From Methylocystis heyeri (GTDB taxonomy: Bacteria > Pseudomonadota > Alphaproteobacteria > Rhizobiales > Beijerinckiaceae): a stretch of 64,000 bases of DNA. Of this stretch, positions 38,324 to 47,105 are shown piece after piece (positions within the stretch are counted from its first letter, which is position 1; every line of letters begins with the position of its first letter). A program made the position numbers and the translations under genes. The DNA is taken from NCBI RefSeq assembly GCF_004802635.2, contig NZ_CP046052.1:62001-126000 (forward strand), given 5' to 3'. The notes beneath the pieces were generated by a model. It did not search any database. It saw nothing but the letters and a program-made list of their open reading frames with translations, and had not been told where the DNA came from.

Positions 38324-40546
38324 CTAGAAGCGCGCTTCCAGAGAAAAGGCGACCCGCCGAGGATCTCCGAGGTAATTCGCGTTCAGCCAGTAGCTCTTAT
38401 TGGCGACATTGGTGATATTCAGGCGGGCCGTCACATTCTGGGAGAAGACCGTAGTGGTATAGCGCGCTCCGACGTCGCCGATCAGCACTCCCGGCAAGAC
38501 CTGCGAGTTGAGCGCATCGGCATAGAAGGCCCCGGTGTAATATCCACCGGCTGTCAGAGTGAGGCCCGGAACAAAAGGCACATCATATTCGGCGTAGGTC
38601 TTGATCATTTTTTCGGAGACGTTGGCAGGCTTTCTGTTGTTCAGCGTCCAATCGCTGCTTTGCGTAACCATTGCATCAAAAAAAGTGAGGCCGCCGACCA
38701 CGCGCACGCCGGGAACAATTGTGCCCGTCGCCGTGAGCTCGACGCCCTTATGCGTTTCCTTTCCGTCCTGAAAATAAGTATAGGAGCCGTTTCCGTTGTT
38801 TTTGCTGTAGTCGTTCGCCTTTTCGATTTGGAAGAGCGCGGCCGTCAGGAACACTTCCCCAACTGTCGCTTTGGCTCCGATCTCATATTGCGTGCTGACG
38901 ATCGGCTGCAGAATTTGGCCGGCGTTGGTATAGATCAATGCCCCAGTGTTCGGGACGATGGGTCCTTCTTCCAGGGATTGAATGTAGGTTCCATAGGCAG
39001 TGAGCCAGGGAACCGGCTTGAAGAGCAGCGAAAAATTCGGCGTCCAAGCGCCTTTGTCATAGCGTGCGGAAGCGGGAGCGAGCCCTTTCGACGTCGACCA
39101 ATCCGTTTCGGCGACACGCGCGTAATTCACGCCTAAAAGAGCGGACCATTGGTCGGTGATCTTCACATCGTCGCCGATCATGATATTGCGGTCGCTGACG
39201 GCGATATTCTTATAGGTTGGTAAAAGGCCGATGTTATAGACCGGCTGCACCGCATAAATCGGGAAGGCAGGCGAGAATACGCCTTTTAGATTGTTGATGG
39301 TGGCTTGTTCGTCCGGATGCTGAAGCCAGGCGTATCTGTCGCCGAAAACGCCGAATGTGACTTTATGGTCAATAAACCCGGTGTTGAAATGGGCGTCTAG
39401 AAAAGCATTGCCGGCGTCCGTTCCAAGACCGCGCAGCGCTCTGATTGCGGTAGATTGGGAGTAGCTGCCGTTGATTAGCAAATTGTTGGTGTTTGTTACG
39501 TTCTGGTCAGTGTAGTCGACATGCCTATATGAGGCGCGCAAGCTGAAAATCTCGTTCAAGTCCCACTTCAGGTTGCCGCCGAGTTTGCCGGTCCCGACCG
39601 TTTGGTAGGTCCATGGTTCGGACCAGAGGCGATCGACCGACGGCGCCGAAGGATAGCGAAAGGCTTTCGCCGTCGTCCACGCCGCTGGGACGCCGAATTG
39701 TTTATAATCGAAATAGGAGCCGTTGAGTTCGAGCGTCAGCCGATCCGTGATATGCCAGTCCAGCGCACCGCTTATGAGGTTGCGGCTCAGCGTCGAATAT
39801 TGAGGGCCTTCATCGCCGTTTTCGGTCAGGAAGTTCAGGCGATAGCCGAATACGCCATTATCCAGCGGTCCACCGAAATCGCCATGCACGAAAAAGTTGG
39901 ACCCGCCGTGATCGCCGGCGGTAATGTTGGCGAGCGGCGTCGTCGTGGGAGTTTTCGTGACGTAATTCACCATGCCGCCGACATTCGCCGGACCGTAAAG
40001 AAAGCCGGAAAGGCCGGAAAGTATTTCTACGCGATCATATTGTTCGAGCGCATTGCCCCAGCCGTTTGGATTTCTCAATCCGTCTTCCATGCTGGTGCGA
40101 ACGTTGAATCCGCGGATATTGACCTTTGCCGCGCCGTTGAGCGAGGTGGGTTGCTGCAATTGAACGAGCGGATTCATGCGAAAGAGTTGATCGGGGGAAG
40201 ACGCTTGAACGTTCTCGATCAATTGCTGCGACATCACATTGACCGAATAGGGCGTGTCCTGCAGCGGCAAGCTTCCCCAAGGCCCGGTGGTTGTGGCGTC
40301 CTCTACCCGGTAGCCTGAGGCGGCGCTTCCATCGAGCTTGTTTTGGGGCGCCGCATTCGAATTCCCGGAGGCGGGGCGCTGTGTCAGCGGCACGGAGTCG
40401 TGGGGAGCGCCCGTGGGCGCCGTTTCGGTGACTGAAATATCGGGCACAGGCGTAGCTTGCTGCGCGATCGCAGTCGAACAGGCCGAGATAGCGAAGGATA
40501 TAGTTCCAGCCACTCTCGTGAGTTGGCGCCTCTTTGTCGGCATCAT
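38324..40546 (-). CDS. TonB-dependent outer-membrane receptor
   Basis: The 740-residue protein has a signal peptide (VAGTISFAISACSTAIAQ), a plug domain (PLQDTPYSVNVMSQQLIENV, VNIRGFNVRTSMEDGLRN, DRVEILSGLSGFLYGPANVG, GMVNYVTKTPTT) and a C-terminal barrel ending RRVAFSLEARF with the terminal Phe expected for BAM insertion. DISVTETAP just after the signal peptide is a possible TonB box. The plug pattern is that of siderophore receptors such as FhuA-like proteins. A strong sigma-54-type promoter lies upstream and the vnf locus is nearby, so the ligand could be a vanadium or iron chelate. Confidence 0.92.
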   Translation of the reverse strand: MMPTKRRQLTRVAGTISFAISACSTAIAQQATPVPDISVTETAPTGAPHDSVPLTQRPASGNSNAAPQNKLDGSAASGYRVEDATTTGPWGSLPLQDTPYSVNVMSQQLIENVQASSPDQLFRMNPLVQLQQPTSLNGAAKVNIRGFNVRTSMEDGLRNPNGWGNALEQYDRVEILSGLSGFLYGPANVGGMVNYVTKTPTTTPLANITAGDHGGSNFFVHGDFGGPLDNGVFGYRLNFLTENGDEGPQYSTLSRNLISGALDWHITDRLTLELNGSYFDYKQFGVPAAWTTAKAFRYPSAPSVDRLWSEPWTYQTVGTGKLGGNLKWDLNEIFSLRASYRHVDYTDQNVTNTNNLLINGSYSQSTAIRALRGLGTDAGNAFLDAHFNTGFIDHKVTFGVFGDRYAWLQHPDEQATINNLKGVFSPAFPIYAVQPVYNIGLLPTYKNIAVSDRNIMIGDDVKITDQWSALLGVNYARVAETDWSTSKGLAPASARYDKGAWTPNFSLLFKPVPWLTAYGTYIQSLEEGPIVPNTGALIYTNAGQILQPIVSTQYEIGAKATVGEVFLTAALFQIEKANDYSKNNGNGSYTYFQDGKETHKGVELTATGTIVPGVRVVGGLTFFDAMVTQSSDWTLNNRKPANVSEKMIKTYAEYDVPFVPGLTLTAGGYYTGAFYADALNSQVLPGVLIGDVGARYTTTVFSQNVTARLNITNVANKSYWLNANYLGDPRRVAFSLEARF

Positions 40547-40891
40547 CGCATCAGTTCCATGAAATCTCAGTCAGTGGGCGATCAAAGCGTCTTGTCGATT
40601 CGCTATGTATAAGAGTGACATAAAAAGGTGGTCGCTCTCCCTTGCGAGGGATCGACCACCCCTATCAGGCCCGCCGACTTCTCATTGGCAATATGCGTGC
40701 CGACTTCAAAAGTTAATTAATATATTGATATATATGCGATATGAAACTGCTCGTCACCAAGGTGCTGCTCAGGAAGCGGTCGGGGTCATCACGGCCTTGG
40801 CAGTTTGGTTATATAATAAGCATACATATATGTGGCATTGAGCTCTTCAGGCATGCGCCGGCAGGGGTTGCTCTGTGATGCGTCGGCGCTG
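40547..40891. other. Intergenic region between tonB and the receptor gene, 345 bases
   Basis: The region is AT-rich in its middle and carries a -24/-12 promoter on the minus strand (40688-40702). Words such as ATATATGCGATAT and GCATACATATATG recur here and in the region before the permease. No gene was recognised. Confidence 0.5.
40688..40702 (-). promoter_or_regulatory. Sigma-54 promoter of the TonB receptor operon
   Basis: The minus strand reads CGGCACGCATATTGC, which differs from TGGCACG-N4-TTGC only at the first base and has the 12-base GG to GC spacing. The start would be near 40676, giving a leader of about 130 bases before the receptor ATG. This links the receptor, binding protein, radical SAM and double-CxxC genes to a sigma-54 activator, most simply VnfA, NifA or NtrC. 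Confidence 0.7.
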
Positions 40892-41893
40892 TTATCTTTC
40901 GTAATTGAAGTGGATCGTCGTGGACCCGTGGAAGGCGCCGCCCGGCGGCGGCGGGGGATGCGAGGAGGCGAGCATGTGTCCCGCCGCCGCATCGAGCGCG
41001 CTGTTGCCGGACGAACGCGTGATTGCATGCGATGTGATGGCGCCCGAAGAGCCGATCGAGAAGGTGACGCCGACCGAGCCGATGGCGCCTTTCGCGCGTG
41101 CGGCGGCCGGATAGAATTTGTGGCGGTTGATCTCGGCGGCGACAAGCGCTGCATAAGCGGCGTTGGACATGTGATTGGCCGCGCCGGAGCCGTGGCGGAC
41201 GCCGGCTCGACGCGCCGCTGCGCCGAGCTGAAAATGGGCCGCCGTCGTTTTGGCCCGGGCTTGCGCACGTTTTTGCGCATATTGTGCGGCAGCCCGGCGC
41301 GCTTCTTCTTCCTGGCGCTGTTTTTTGTTGTTCAACTCGCGCTCGCGCGCGAGAGCTTGGTCTCGCTTGGCGTTCTTTGTCTTCAACGGGATTGGAATCG
41401 GGTCCGGCGCCACGATCTTGGGGGGCGGCGGAGCAATATCCTGCATGCTCGCCCGGGCGCTCTCTTCAGCCGCTTGTGCGTCCGTGTCATCCTGCGGATG
41501 AGGATCGGGTGAGGTGGCGTTGGAGGATTGCTGCGCGATGAGAGGAGCCGCATCCGGCGTAGGCGCAATGCTGACTTCGGTCACCACCTCGCCTTCCGGC
41601 ATCAGTTCGACCTGAATATCCGCGACAGGTGTATTCTTTTCCAGGAAATTGAAGGAAAGGGCAACAAAAACGCCAAGGTGCGCCACTGTTACGAGGGCGA
41701 TTGTCGCCGGCGCGAACCATTGAGGGCGAAGGGGGCGTTCGGGAAGCGTAAAATCTTGCTTCGCCGGATCATTCGCAGGGTGCGGTTGCGGCGGGTCGCT
41801 CGCTTGCGCGCCTAGGGGTTTCCCGCCGCGATCGCCAGAGACCGAACGGCTGTCTTCCTGATGCGGTCCTCTGATCTCTTCCCTCTCCGGCAT
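40892..41893 (-). CDS. tonB: TonB energy transducer
   Basis: TonB couples the inner-membrane proton motive force to the receptor. The 333-residue protein from ATG 41893 has one N-terminal membrane anchor (FAPATIALVTVAHLGVFVALSF), a periplasmic Pro/Glu/Lys-rich spacer (IAPPPPKIVAPDPIPIPLK, then a charged helix) and a C-terminal TonB domain (FYPAAARAKGAIGSVGVTFS, AITSHAITRSSGNSALDAAA, TIHFNYER). An in-frame ATG at 41968 would overlap the ATPase gene; ribosome sites are weak at both. It follows the ATPase by 40 bases, so it seems dedicated to this uptake system. No exbB or exbD is in the window. Confidence 0.88.
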   Translation of the reverse strand: MPEREEIRGPHQEDSRSVSGDRGGKPLGAQASDPPQPHPANDPAKQDFTLPERPLRPQWFAPATIALVTVAHLGVFVALSFNFLEKNTPVADIQVELMPEGEVVTEVSIAPTPDAAPLIAQQSSNATSPDPHPQDDTDAQAAEESARASMQDIAPPPPKIVAPDPIPIPLKTKNAKRDQALARERELNNKKQRQEEEARRAAAQYAQKRAQARAKTTAAHFQLGAAARRAGVRHGSGAANHMSNAAYAALVAAEINRHKFYPAAARAKGAIGSVGVTFSIGSSGAITSHAITRSSGNSALDAAAGHMLASSHPPPPPGGAFHGSTTIHFNYER

Positions 41894-41933
41894 GTCGAGG
41901 GCCGATCGCGAAAACTTCCTGCTGGACAACTGC

Positions 41934-42716
41934 TTAGCCCCCCGACGGAACAGCTCTGGAGAGTGCATAGACCGGCGCGAGAGTCTCGATCTGACGGCCT
42001 TCATGCTGGAAAGACATGAGCTTCATCGGCACGCCGTATAGGTGGGCGAGGTTCTCTTCGGTCAGCGCCTTTTTTGCCGGGCCGATCACATGTTCTTCTT
42101 CGGCGATCATCAGCAAAGCATCGTCGGCGATAGCGAGCGCATGATGCGGATGGTGGGTCGTCATGATGATCGTCAGTCCGTCGCGGCGTGAAAGCGTCGA
42201 TATCCAATCGAGCACGAGAGCCTGGTTCTTGAGGTCGAGCGCTGAGGTCGGTTCGTCGAGGATGAGAGTCTGCATCTGGGACACCAGCGCGCGGGCGAAG
42301 ATCACCAGTTGGCGCTGTCCTCCCGACAATTCATGATAAGGGCGGTCCGCATGATCCGCCAATCCGAAGCGATCCAGAGCCGCGAAAGCCGCCTCCTCAT
42401 CCTGGCGCGAGGGCTGGGAGAACATGCCCACGGTCCGCGCGCGGCCCATGAGAACCATATCGAGCGCGGTGTAATCGAAGCTCACATGAAAAAGCTGTGG
42501 CACGAAAGCATAATGACCGTCGCCGGAAACGCTCCCCACCGTCGGCTTCAATGCGCCGAGCAGGATTTTGAGAAGAGTGGTTTTTCCTCGGCCGTTGGAG
42601 CCGAGAACAGCGAAAATCGAACCCCTGCGGACACGAGCCGAATAGCCCCGGAACACGAAGACGCCGTTCCGATAGGAGTGTCCGAGCCCCTCGAAAGCGA
42701 CGACGGCGTCACTCAT
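41934..42716 (-). CDS. ABC transporter ATPase, FepC/FecE type
   Basis: The 260-residue ATPase has Walker A VLGSNGRGKTTLLKILLG, signature LSGGQRQLVIFARAL, Walker B TLILDEPTSALD and switch His in MTTHHPHHALAIAD. The Q-loop region is YAFVPQLFHVSFDYTALDMV, as in siderophore, haem and cobalamin importers. It overlaps the permease gene by eight bases, showing tight coupling. It energises the FecCD-type permease. Confidence 0.9.
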   Translation of the reverse strand: MSDAVVAFEGLGHSYRNGVFVFRGYSARVRRGSIFAVLGSNGRGKTTLLKILLGALKPTVGSVSGDGHYAFVPQLFHVSFDYTALDMVLMGRARTVGMFSQPSRQDEEAAFAALDRFGLADHADRPYHELSGGQRQLVIFARALVSQMQTLILDEPTSALDLKNQALVLDWISTLSRRDGLTIIMTTHHPHHALAIADDALLMIAEEEHVIGPAKKALTEENLAHLYGVPMKLMSFQHEGRQIETLAPVYALSRAVPSGG

Positions 42717-43800
42717 TGATCCATCCTCTCGACTGGGTCTTCCAGAACAGAAAGGCGAAGATCGGCGTGCCGACCACGCTCGTCAGCAGGCCGATCGGGA
42801 TTTCCTGCTCGGTAAGGCTGCGCGCGATGTCGTCCATGGCCAGGAGATAGAAGCCGCCGAGCAGGGCCGTGATCGGCAGCAGGCGAGAATGCTCGGGGCC
42901 GACCAGCATGCGCGCGAGATGAGGCACGATGAGGCCCACCCAACCGACGCCTCCGCTGACCGAGACCTGCGCGGCAACGATGAGGGCCACGAGGCCGAGG
43001 ATCGCCCAGCGTAGCGCCTCGACGTCGACGCCGAGGGCAGCGGCGTCCATCTCGCCGAGCGAAAGCAGATTGATGCGCCAGCGCAACGAGAGCAGCAGCG
43101 TGCCCGCGACGAGCGAGACGCCGGCGACGATTGCGACCTTATCGTAAGTCGCGCCTGCGAAGCTGCCGAGCAGCCAGTAAAGGATGGAAGGCAGCTTGGT
43201 CACAGGATCGGCCAAGGTCTGCAGCAAGCCGACCAGCGCGCCACAAAAGCCGCTGACGATCACGCCGGAAAGCACGAGTCCGACCGAACTCGACCGGCCC
43301 GTCGCTCTGGCGAGCGCGAAAGCCAGGCCGACCCCGGCGAGGCCGCACCCAAAGGCGAGGCCGACCACCGCAAGCGGCGGCCAGGAGAACATGATCCCGA
43401 TAACGCCCCCGAGCGAAGCGCCGGACGAGACGCCGACGATCTCCGGCCCGACGAGAGGGTTGCGAAACACGCCCTGCGTCGCGGCTCCCGACATCGCAAG
43501 CCCCATCCCGCAGAGCGTCACGAGCAGGATGCGCGGCATGCGCACGATCTCGACGACAACCCAGGGCGCGTTGGCGTAATCGCCGATCGCGCCGAAAGGG
43601 GGCGTCGTCGAGACGATGCGAGCCACGTCGAGAAGGGGGACCGGATAACGCCCCAATGTGAGCGAGAACAGCAGCAGCGTTATTAGCGCGATCAAGAGCA
43701 GAACGGGAAAAGTCTTTCCAAGGAGCGACTTATCAGCCCGGGCGCCTGCGGGGAGAGTTATGGCCACTGGTTCATTTCCCCGCTTTCGCGCCGACGTCAT
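42709..43800 (-). CDS. FecCD-family ABC permease
   Basis: The 363-residue inner-membrane protein has about ten helices (VLLLIALITLLLFSLTLGRY, AIVAGVSLVAGTLLLSLRW, LRWAILGLVALIVAAQVSV) and the FecCD marks RMPRILLVTLCGMGLAMSGA, TQGVFRNPLVGPEIVGVSSG and GGVGWVGLIVPHLARMLVGP. Such permeases import ferric siderophores, haem, cobalamin and possibly other metal chelates. It is the first gene of the permease-ATPase-TonB group. Confidence 0.92.
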   Translation of the reverse strand: MTSARKRGNEPVAITLPAGARADKSLLGKTFPVLLLIALITLLLFSLTLGRYPVPLLDVARIVSTTPPFGAIGDYANAPWVVVEIVRMPRILLVTLCGMGLAMSGAATQGVFRNPLVGPEIVGVSSGASLGGVIGIMFSWPPLAVVGLAFGCGLAGVGLAFALARATGRSSSVGLVLSGVIVSGFCGALVGLLQTLADPVTKLPSILYWLLGSFAGATYDKVAIVAGVSLVAGTLLLSLRWRINLLSLGEMDAAALGVDVEALRWAILGLVALIVAAQVSVSGGVGWVGLIVPHLARMLVGPEHSRLLPITALLGGFYLLAMDDIARSLTEQEIPIGLLTSVVGTPIFAFLFWKTQSRGWINE

Positions 43801-44406
43801 CCGAAAGCCGTGCAGTCATCAAGAGCAACTCGTCGTGGCCTGTATGCCTCGCCGTCAGAGACCAGGTTGTATCCCGGTCCTGCCCCCTGGCGTGGATGCT
43901 GACGTCGACCCTTGCTCTACGCATTTTTCAGGCCAAATGAAAACAGACATATATGCCGTAGACTTGAAATACTCGTAGAGTATGCATACAACGTATGTTT
44001 ATATCTAAAATAGGAATTTATAATACATATAAACGGGTTTTGGCTGGAAAGCGACTGCATGCCCAATAGGTCGGTGAAGGCACTGCTGCGCCCAATCGCT
44101 GCAAGTGCTCGATTCTTCTGCAAAAGGCCGAACGATTGAGCAGAAGCGGATCATCATCGAGCGCCGGCGATTTTCCCGTGCATTTGGTTCTATCGCTGCG
44201 CTCATCGCCGGAACGTCGGCGTTGGACGCGTCGCAGATTGTGGTGAACCAGCGCATTGCAGTGCGTTTCCGGGGCGGGAGCCGCTCGGCTTTCCTGGCGG
44301 CGCCATTTCAAGGAAATCACAAAGCGCAGCCTTGGCGCCGATCCTGCTTTGTAGCCTCTGACGCCAGAGATGGCGTGATCGGCCCAGTGGCGGGCCTCGC
44401 AGCAAT
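43801..44406. other. Intergenic region with divergent promoters
   Basis: The left part is AT-rich, contains the palindrome GTATGCATAC (43980-43989) and should drive the leftward uptake operon. The right part may be the start of a long leader for the outer-membrane protein gene that ends in the terminator at 44407-44471. No protein-coding gene was recognised, although open frames cross it. Confidence 0.45.
43921..43935 (-). promoter_or_regulatory. Candidate sigma-54 promoter of the permease operon
   Basis: The minus strand reads TGGCCTGAAAAATGC with GG and GC 12 bases apart. It resembles the vnfA candidate (TGGCCT) more than the consensus. The start would be near 43909, about 110 bases before the permease gene. 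Confidence 0.4.
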
Positions 44407-44471
44407 GCCGCTGTTTTGGATGTCGGCGCACGTAATGTGCGCGACATCCAAAACAGCGGCTTTTTGTTTTT
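44407..44471 (+). terminator. Very strong hairpin terminator just before the outer-membrane protein gene
   Basis: The arm GCCGCTGTTTTGGATGTCG is followed by an inner GCGCAC/GTGCGC pair, and the full stem is about 25 bp with one bulged G and the loop GTAAT. The run TTTTTGTTTTT follows on the plus strand. It ends only about 45 bases before the ATG at 44516, so it either ends an upstream transcript or works as an attenuator of the gene. Confidence 0.85.
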
Positions 44472-44515
44472 CCGAGCCGCGCAACGCGACGGCTCGCTCA
44501 CATGGAGCAGGGGAT

Positions 44516-46447
44516 ATGCGAGTCGCAGCGCTCGGGATTTCACATCGCGCGCAGCGGATCGGCGGGCTGAGGAAATTTGCGCCCGTTCTGACCGCGGTTC
44601 TTTTGGTGGCTCACGACGCGCGGGCCGATGAGGCCGGCGCGGGAGGGACGTCGTCGCCGCGGCCGGCCCCGCCTCCGGTTCCGCTCTGTGTGTTCGGCGA
44701 CGCCTTGCCGGGTGCGGGAAAGCTTCTGCTCACTTTGTCCCCGCAGTTTTCCGGGAACGCCAATTCCCTTGTCGGCGCCCGGGGTGTTTCGTCGCAGCAG
44801 ATCGTGGCGACCACGCCTTGGTACTGGAGTCCTCTGTCCACGTTGCGGCTTGTTCCGCAGCGCCTCTTGACCGAATCCCAGACCGCGACGCTCGCCTATG
44901 GCCTCCGCGACGATCTCTCCCTTGTCCTGAACGCCGGCCTGATCGAGAAGCACATCGATCTCATGACCTTTTACGGGGCGTCGGGAATCATTCCGAGAGG
45001 GATGAGCAATCCCGGGACGGAAAGCCTGCAGGATACGCAGTTGTCGGGCATCTGGCGGGTCTACCAGGATCCTATCCATCGCATTCAGCTCAATCTGGGA
45101 ATGTCCTTCCCGACCGGCAGCGACCACAATCTCGCGACCCCCTTCCAGCCGACCGGAACCTGGGCGACGGCGCGCGCCTTTTACGCCATGCAGACCGGCA
45201 CGGGCACCTTCGACATCATGCCGGGGATTCTATACGCCGGCGCGCTGGCGCCGTGGTCCTGGGGCCTGTCCTATCGCGCCCGCCTGCCGCTGGGCGTCAA
45301 TCCCGAAGGCTATATGTGGGGCAATTACCAGGAGTGGAACGCCTGGGCCGGCTATACGTGGGTCCCGGGCTTCACGACCACAGTCCGCGTCAACGGCAAC
45401 ATCCAGGATCACATCGTCGGGGCCGACTGGTGGGTGATCGGCAAGATTCAAACCGGCGATCCCGACTTCTTCGGCGGGAAGCGGATCGAGCTCTTCGGCG
45501 GCGCTTCGATCGACGGCAAGATTTTCGGCTATCCCGGGTTCAGCCTGCTGGCGGAGGCGGGAATTCCGGTCTACCAGAATCTGAACGGCCCGCAGCTCGC
45601 AAAGAACTGGCAAGCCACCATGGGGTTGCGCTGGAAGGTCGGCGACGGCGCCGTCCCCGGCGCTGCGCCGGGGCTTCCTGCGCTCAAAGACTCGCCGGAC
45701 GCTTCATCGCCGTTCCCCGTGAGCTGGAGCGGCCTGTATTTCGGCGTAAACGCGGGCTATGGATGGAGCGGCGACAATTCAACCAACTTCCGCTATTTCG
45801 GCTCGGGCGGTTTCGTCGATCTGTGGGCGTCGGGCGCCGTCCCGTCGGGCTTCAGGCTGAACAGCGACGGCTTCGTCGGCGGCGCGCAGCTCGGCTACAA
45901 CTACCAGCTTTCGGATAAATTCGTCGGCGGCGTCGAGACCGAGATCGACGGCGTCGTGGCCGGGGTCAACGCGGCGAACTGGCTCGCGGCCTCTCCGCTT
46001 GCTTATGTCCAGGGCTTGCGCAGCCAGCACAGTTTCGGTTCGGTGCGCGCCCGCCTCGGCTATCTCGCGACGCCCGCCCTGCTGGCTTACGCCACCGGCG
46101 GCCTCGCCTATGGCGAAACGGACCTCAGCGCCGCCTGGTTCAGCCCGGCCCTGAAGCCGGCGCTCAACGCCGGCGGCAGCTGGCTCGGCTATCAGGACTT
46201 GCGCACGGGATGGGTCGGCGGCGCCGGCGTCGAGTGGATGTTCCTGCCGAAATGGAGCGCCAAGCTCGAATATCTCTATTATGATCTCCAGACCGCGACG
46301 ACTTTGCCGCTGCAGGCGGTCTACGGATCGAAAGGGCGGGTCTCGAGCGCCTATTATCAGGCCCGCTTCAATGGCGACATCGTCCGCGTCGGCGTGAATT
46401 ATCACTTCAACTTTGGTGCTCCGGCTCCGGCCACGGCCAAATTTTAG
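44516..46447 (+). CDS. Outer-membrane protein with two beta-barrel domains
   Basis: ATG 44516 has GGAGCAGGGG upstream, and the 643-residue product has a signal peptide (FAPVLTAVLLVAHDARA). Residues 45-385 form a first barrel-like domain with alternating aromatic strands (LAYGLRDDLSLVLNAGL, QLNLGMSFPTGSDHN, WSWGLSYRARLPLGVN), similar to the outer-membrane transporter family annotated as phenol MetA degradation-like. A Pro/Ala linker leads to a second barrel from about residue 400 (WSGLYFGVNAGYGW, GYLATPALLAYATGGLAYGE, WSAKLEYLYYDLQ, GVNYHFNF) of the Omp25/OmpA-like type. The chain ends in Phe. It lies 85 bases before nasT, so a role in nitrate or nitrite entry is possible but unproven. Confidence 0.8.
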   Translation: MRVAALGISHRAQRIGGLRKFAPVLTAVLLVAHDARADEAGAGGTSSPRPAPPPVPLCVFGDALPGAGKLLLTLSPQFSGNANSLVGARGVSSQQIVATTPWYWSPLSTLRLVPQRLLTESQTATLAYGLRDDLSLVLNAGLIEKHIDLMTFYGASGIIPRGMSNPGTESLQDTQLSGIWRVYQDPIHRIQLNLGMSFPTGSDHNLATPFQPTGTWATARAFYAMQTGTGTFDIMPGILYAGALAPWSWGLSYRARLPLGVNPEGYMWGNYQEWNAWAGYTWVPGFTTTVRVNGNIQDHIVGADWWVIGKIQTGDPDFFGGKRIELFGGASIDGKIFGYPGFSLLAEAGIPVYQNLNGPQLAKNWQATMGLRWKVGDGAVPGAAPGLPALKDSPDASSPFPVSWSGLYFGVNAGYGWSGDNSTNFRYFGSGGFVDLWASGAVPSGFRLNSDGFVGGAQLGYNYQLSDKFVGGVETEIDGVVAGVNAANWLAASPLAYVQGLRSQHSFGSVRARLGYLATPALLAYATGGLAYGETDLSAAWFSPALKPALNAGGSWLGYQDLRTGWVGGAGVEWMFLPKWSAKLEYLYYDLQTATTLPLQAVYGSKGRVSSAYYQARFNGDIVRVGVNYHFNFGAPAPATAKF

Positions 46448-46532
46448 CGGGACCGATAATGGCGAAGGCGATAAACTCGCCCGGTAGAGCGCAACGCGCC
46501 GCCCTTGTCCCTAACCGACCGGAATCAGCGGG

Positions 46533-47105
46533 TTGAAAATAGCCATAGTCGACGAGAGCCCGATCCGCGCGGCGATCCTCGAAGAAGGGTTGCGCGAAGC
46601 GGGCTACCATGACGTCGAGCTGCTCGGCGACATGCGTAATCTCCTCAAGCGCCTTTACGCTCTCGACCCCGAGGTCATATTGATCGACCTCGAGAACCCT
46701 TCGCGAGACGCGCTCGAACAGATGTTTCAGGTCAGCCGGGCGGTGCGCCGTCCGGTGGCGATGTTCGTCGATCAGAGCGACGCCGCCTCGATCGAAGCCT
46801 CGGTGAATGCGGGCGTCTCGGCCTATATCGTGGACGGATTGAAGAAGGAGCGGATAAAGTCGATTCTCGACCTCTGCGTGTCGCGCTTCAACGCTTTCTC
46901 TCGGCTCCAGGACGAATTGGCGCGCGCAAAATCCGATCTCGAGGATCGAAAGTCGATCGATCGCGCCAAAGGGATATTGATGAAGACCAAAAATCTCACC
47001 GAGGAGCAGGCCTATGCCGCGATGCGCAGCGCAGCGATGCGCGAGAACAAGAAGATCGCGGATGTGGCGCGGGCGATTCTCACCGCGGCGGATCTCCTGA
47101 AATGA
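46533..47105 (+). CDS. nasT: NasT, ANTAR-domain antitermination regulator
   Basis: NasT binds RNA hairpins in nitrate-assimilation leaders and lets transcription proceed when NasS releases it. The 190-residue product starts with TTG at 46533 (MKIAIVDESPIRAAILEEGL) and has a receiver-like domain (VILIDLENPSRDALEQMF), a coiled linker and the C-terminal ANTAR domain (SIDRAKGILMKTKNLTEEQA, YAAMRSAAMRENKKIADVAR). Its stop overlaps nasS by ATGA. Confidence 0.92.
   Translation: MKIAIVDESPIRAAILEEGLREAGYHDVELLGDMRNLLKRLYALDPEVILIDLENPSRDALEQMFQVSRAVRRPVAMFVDQSDAASIEASVNAGVSAYIVDGLKKERIKSILDLCVSRFNAFSRLQDELARAKSDLEDRKSIDRAKGILMKTKNLTEEQAYAAMRSAAMRENKKIADVARAILTAADLLK

Noticed and set aside
35674-43800. 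Methanobactin or copper-chelator biosynthesis locus
   Set aside because: There is no MbnB/MbnC-like pair and no precursor peptide with the expected Cys pattern; only the receptor and importer style is shared.
44018-44431. Minus-strand 137-residue frame before the outer-membrane protein gene
   Set aside because: The product is Arg/Cys-rich without a family, and the region fits a non-coding leader better.
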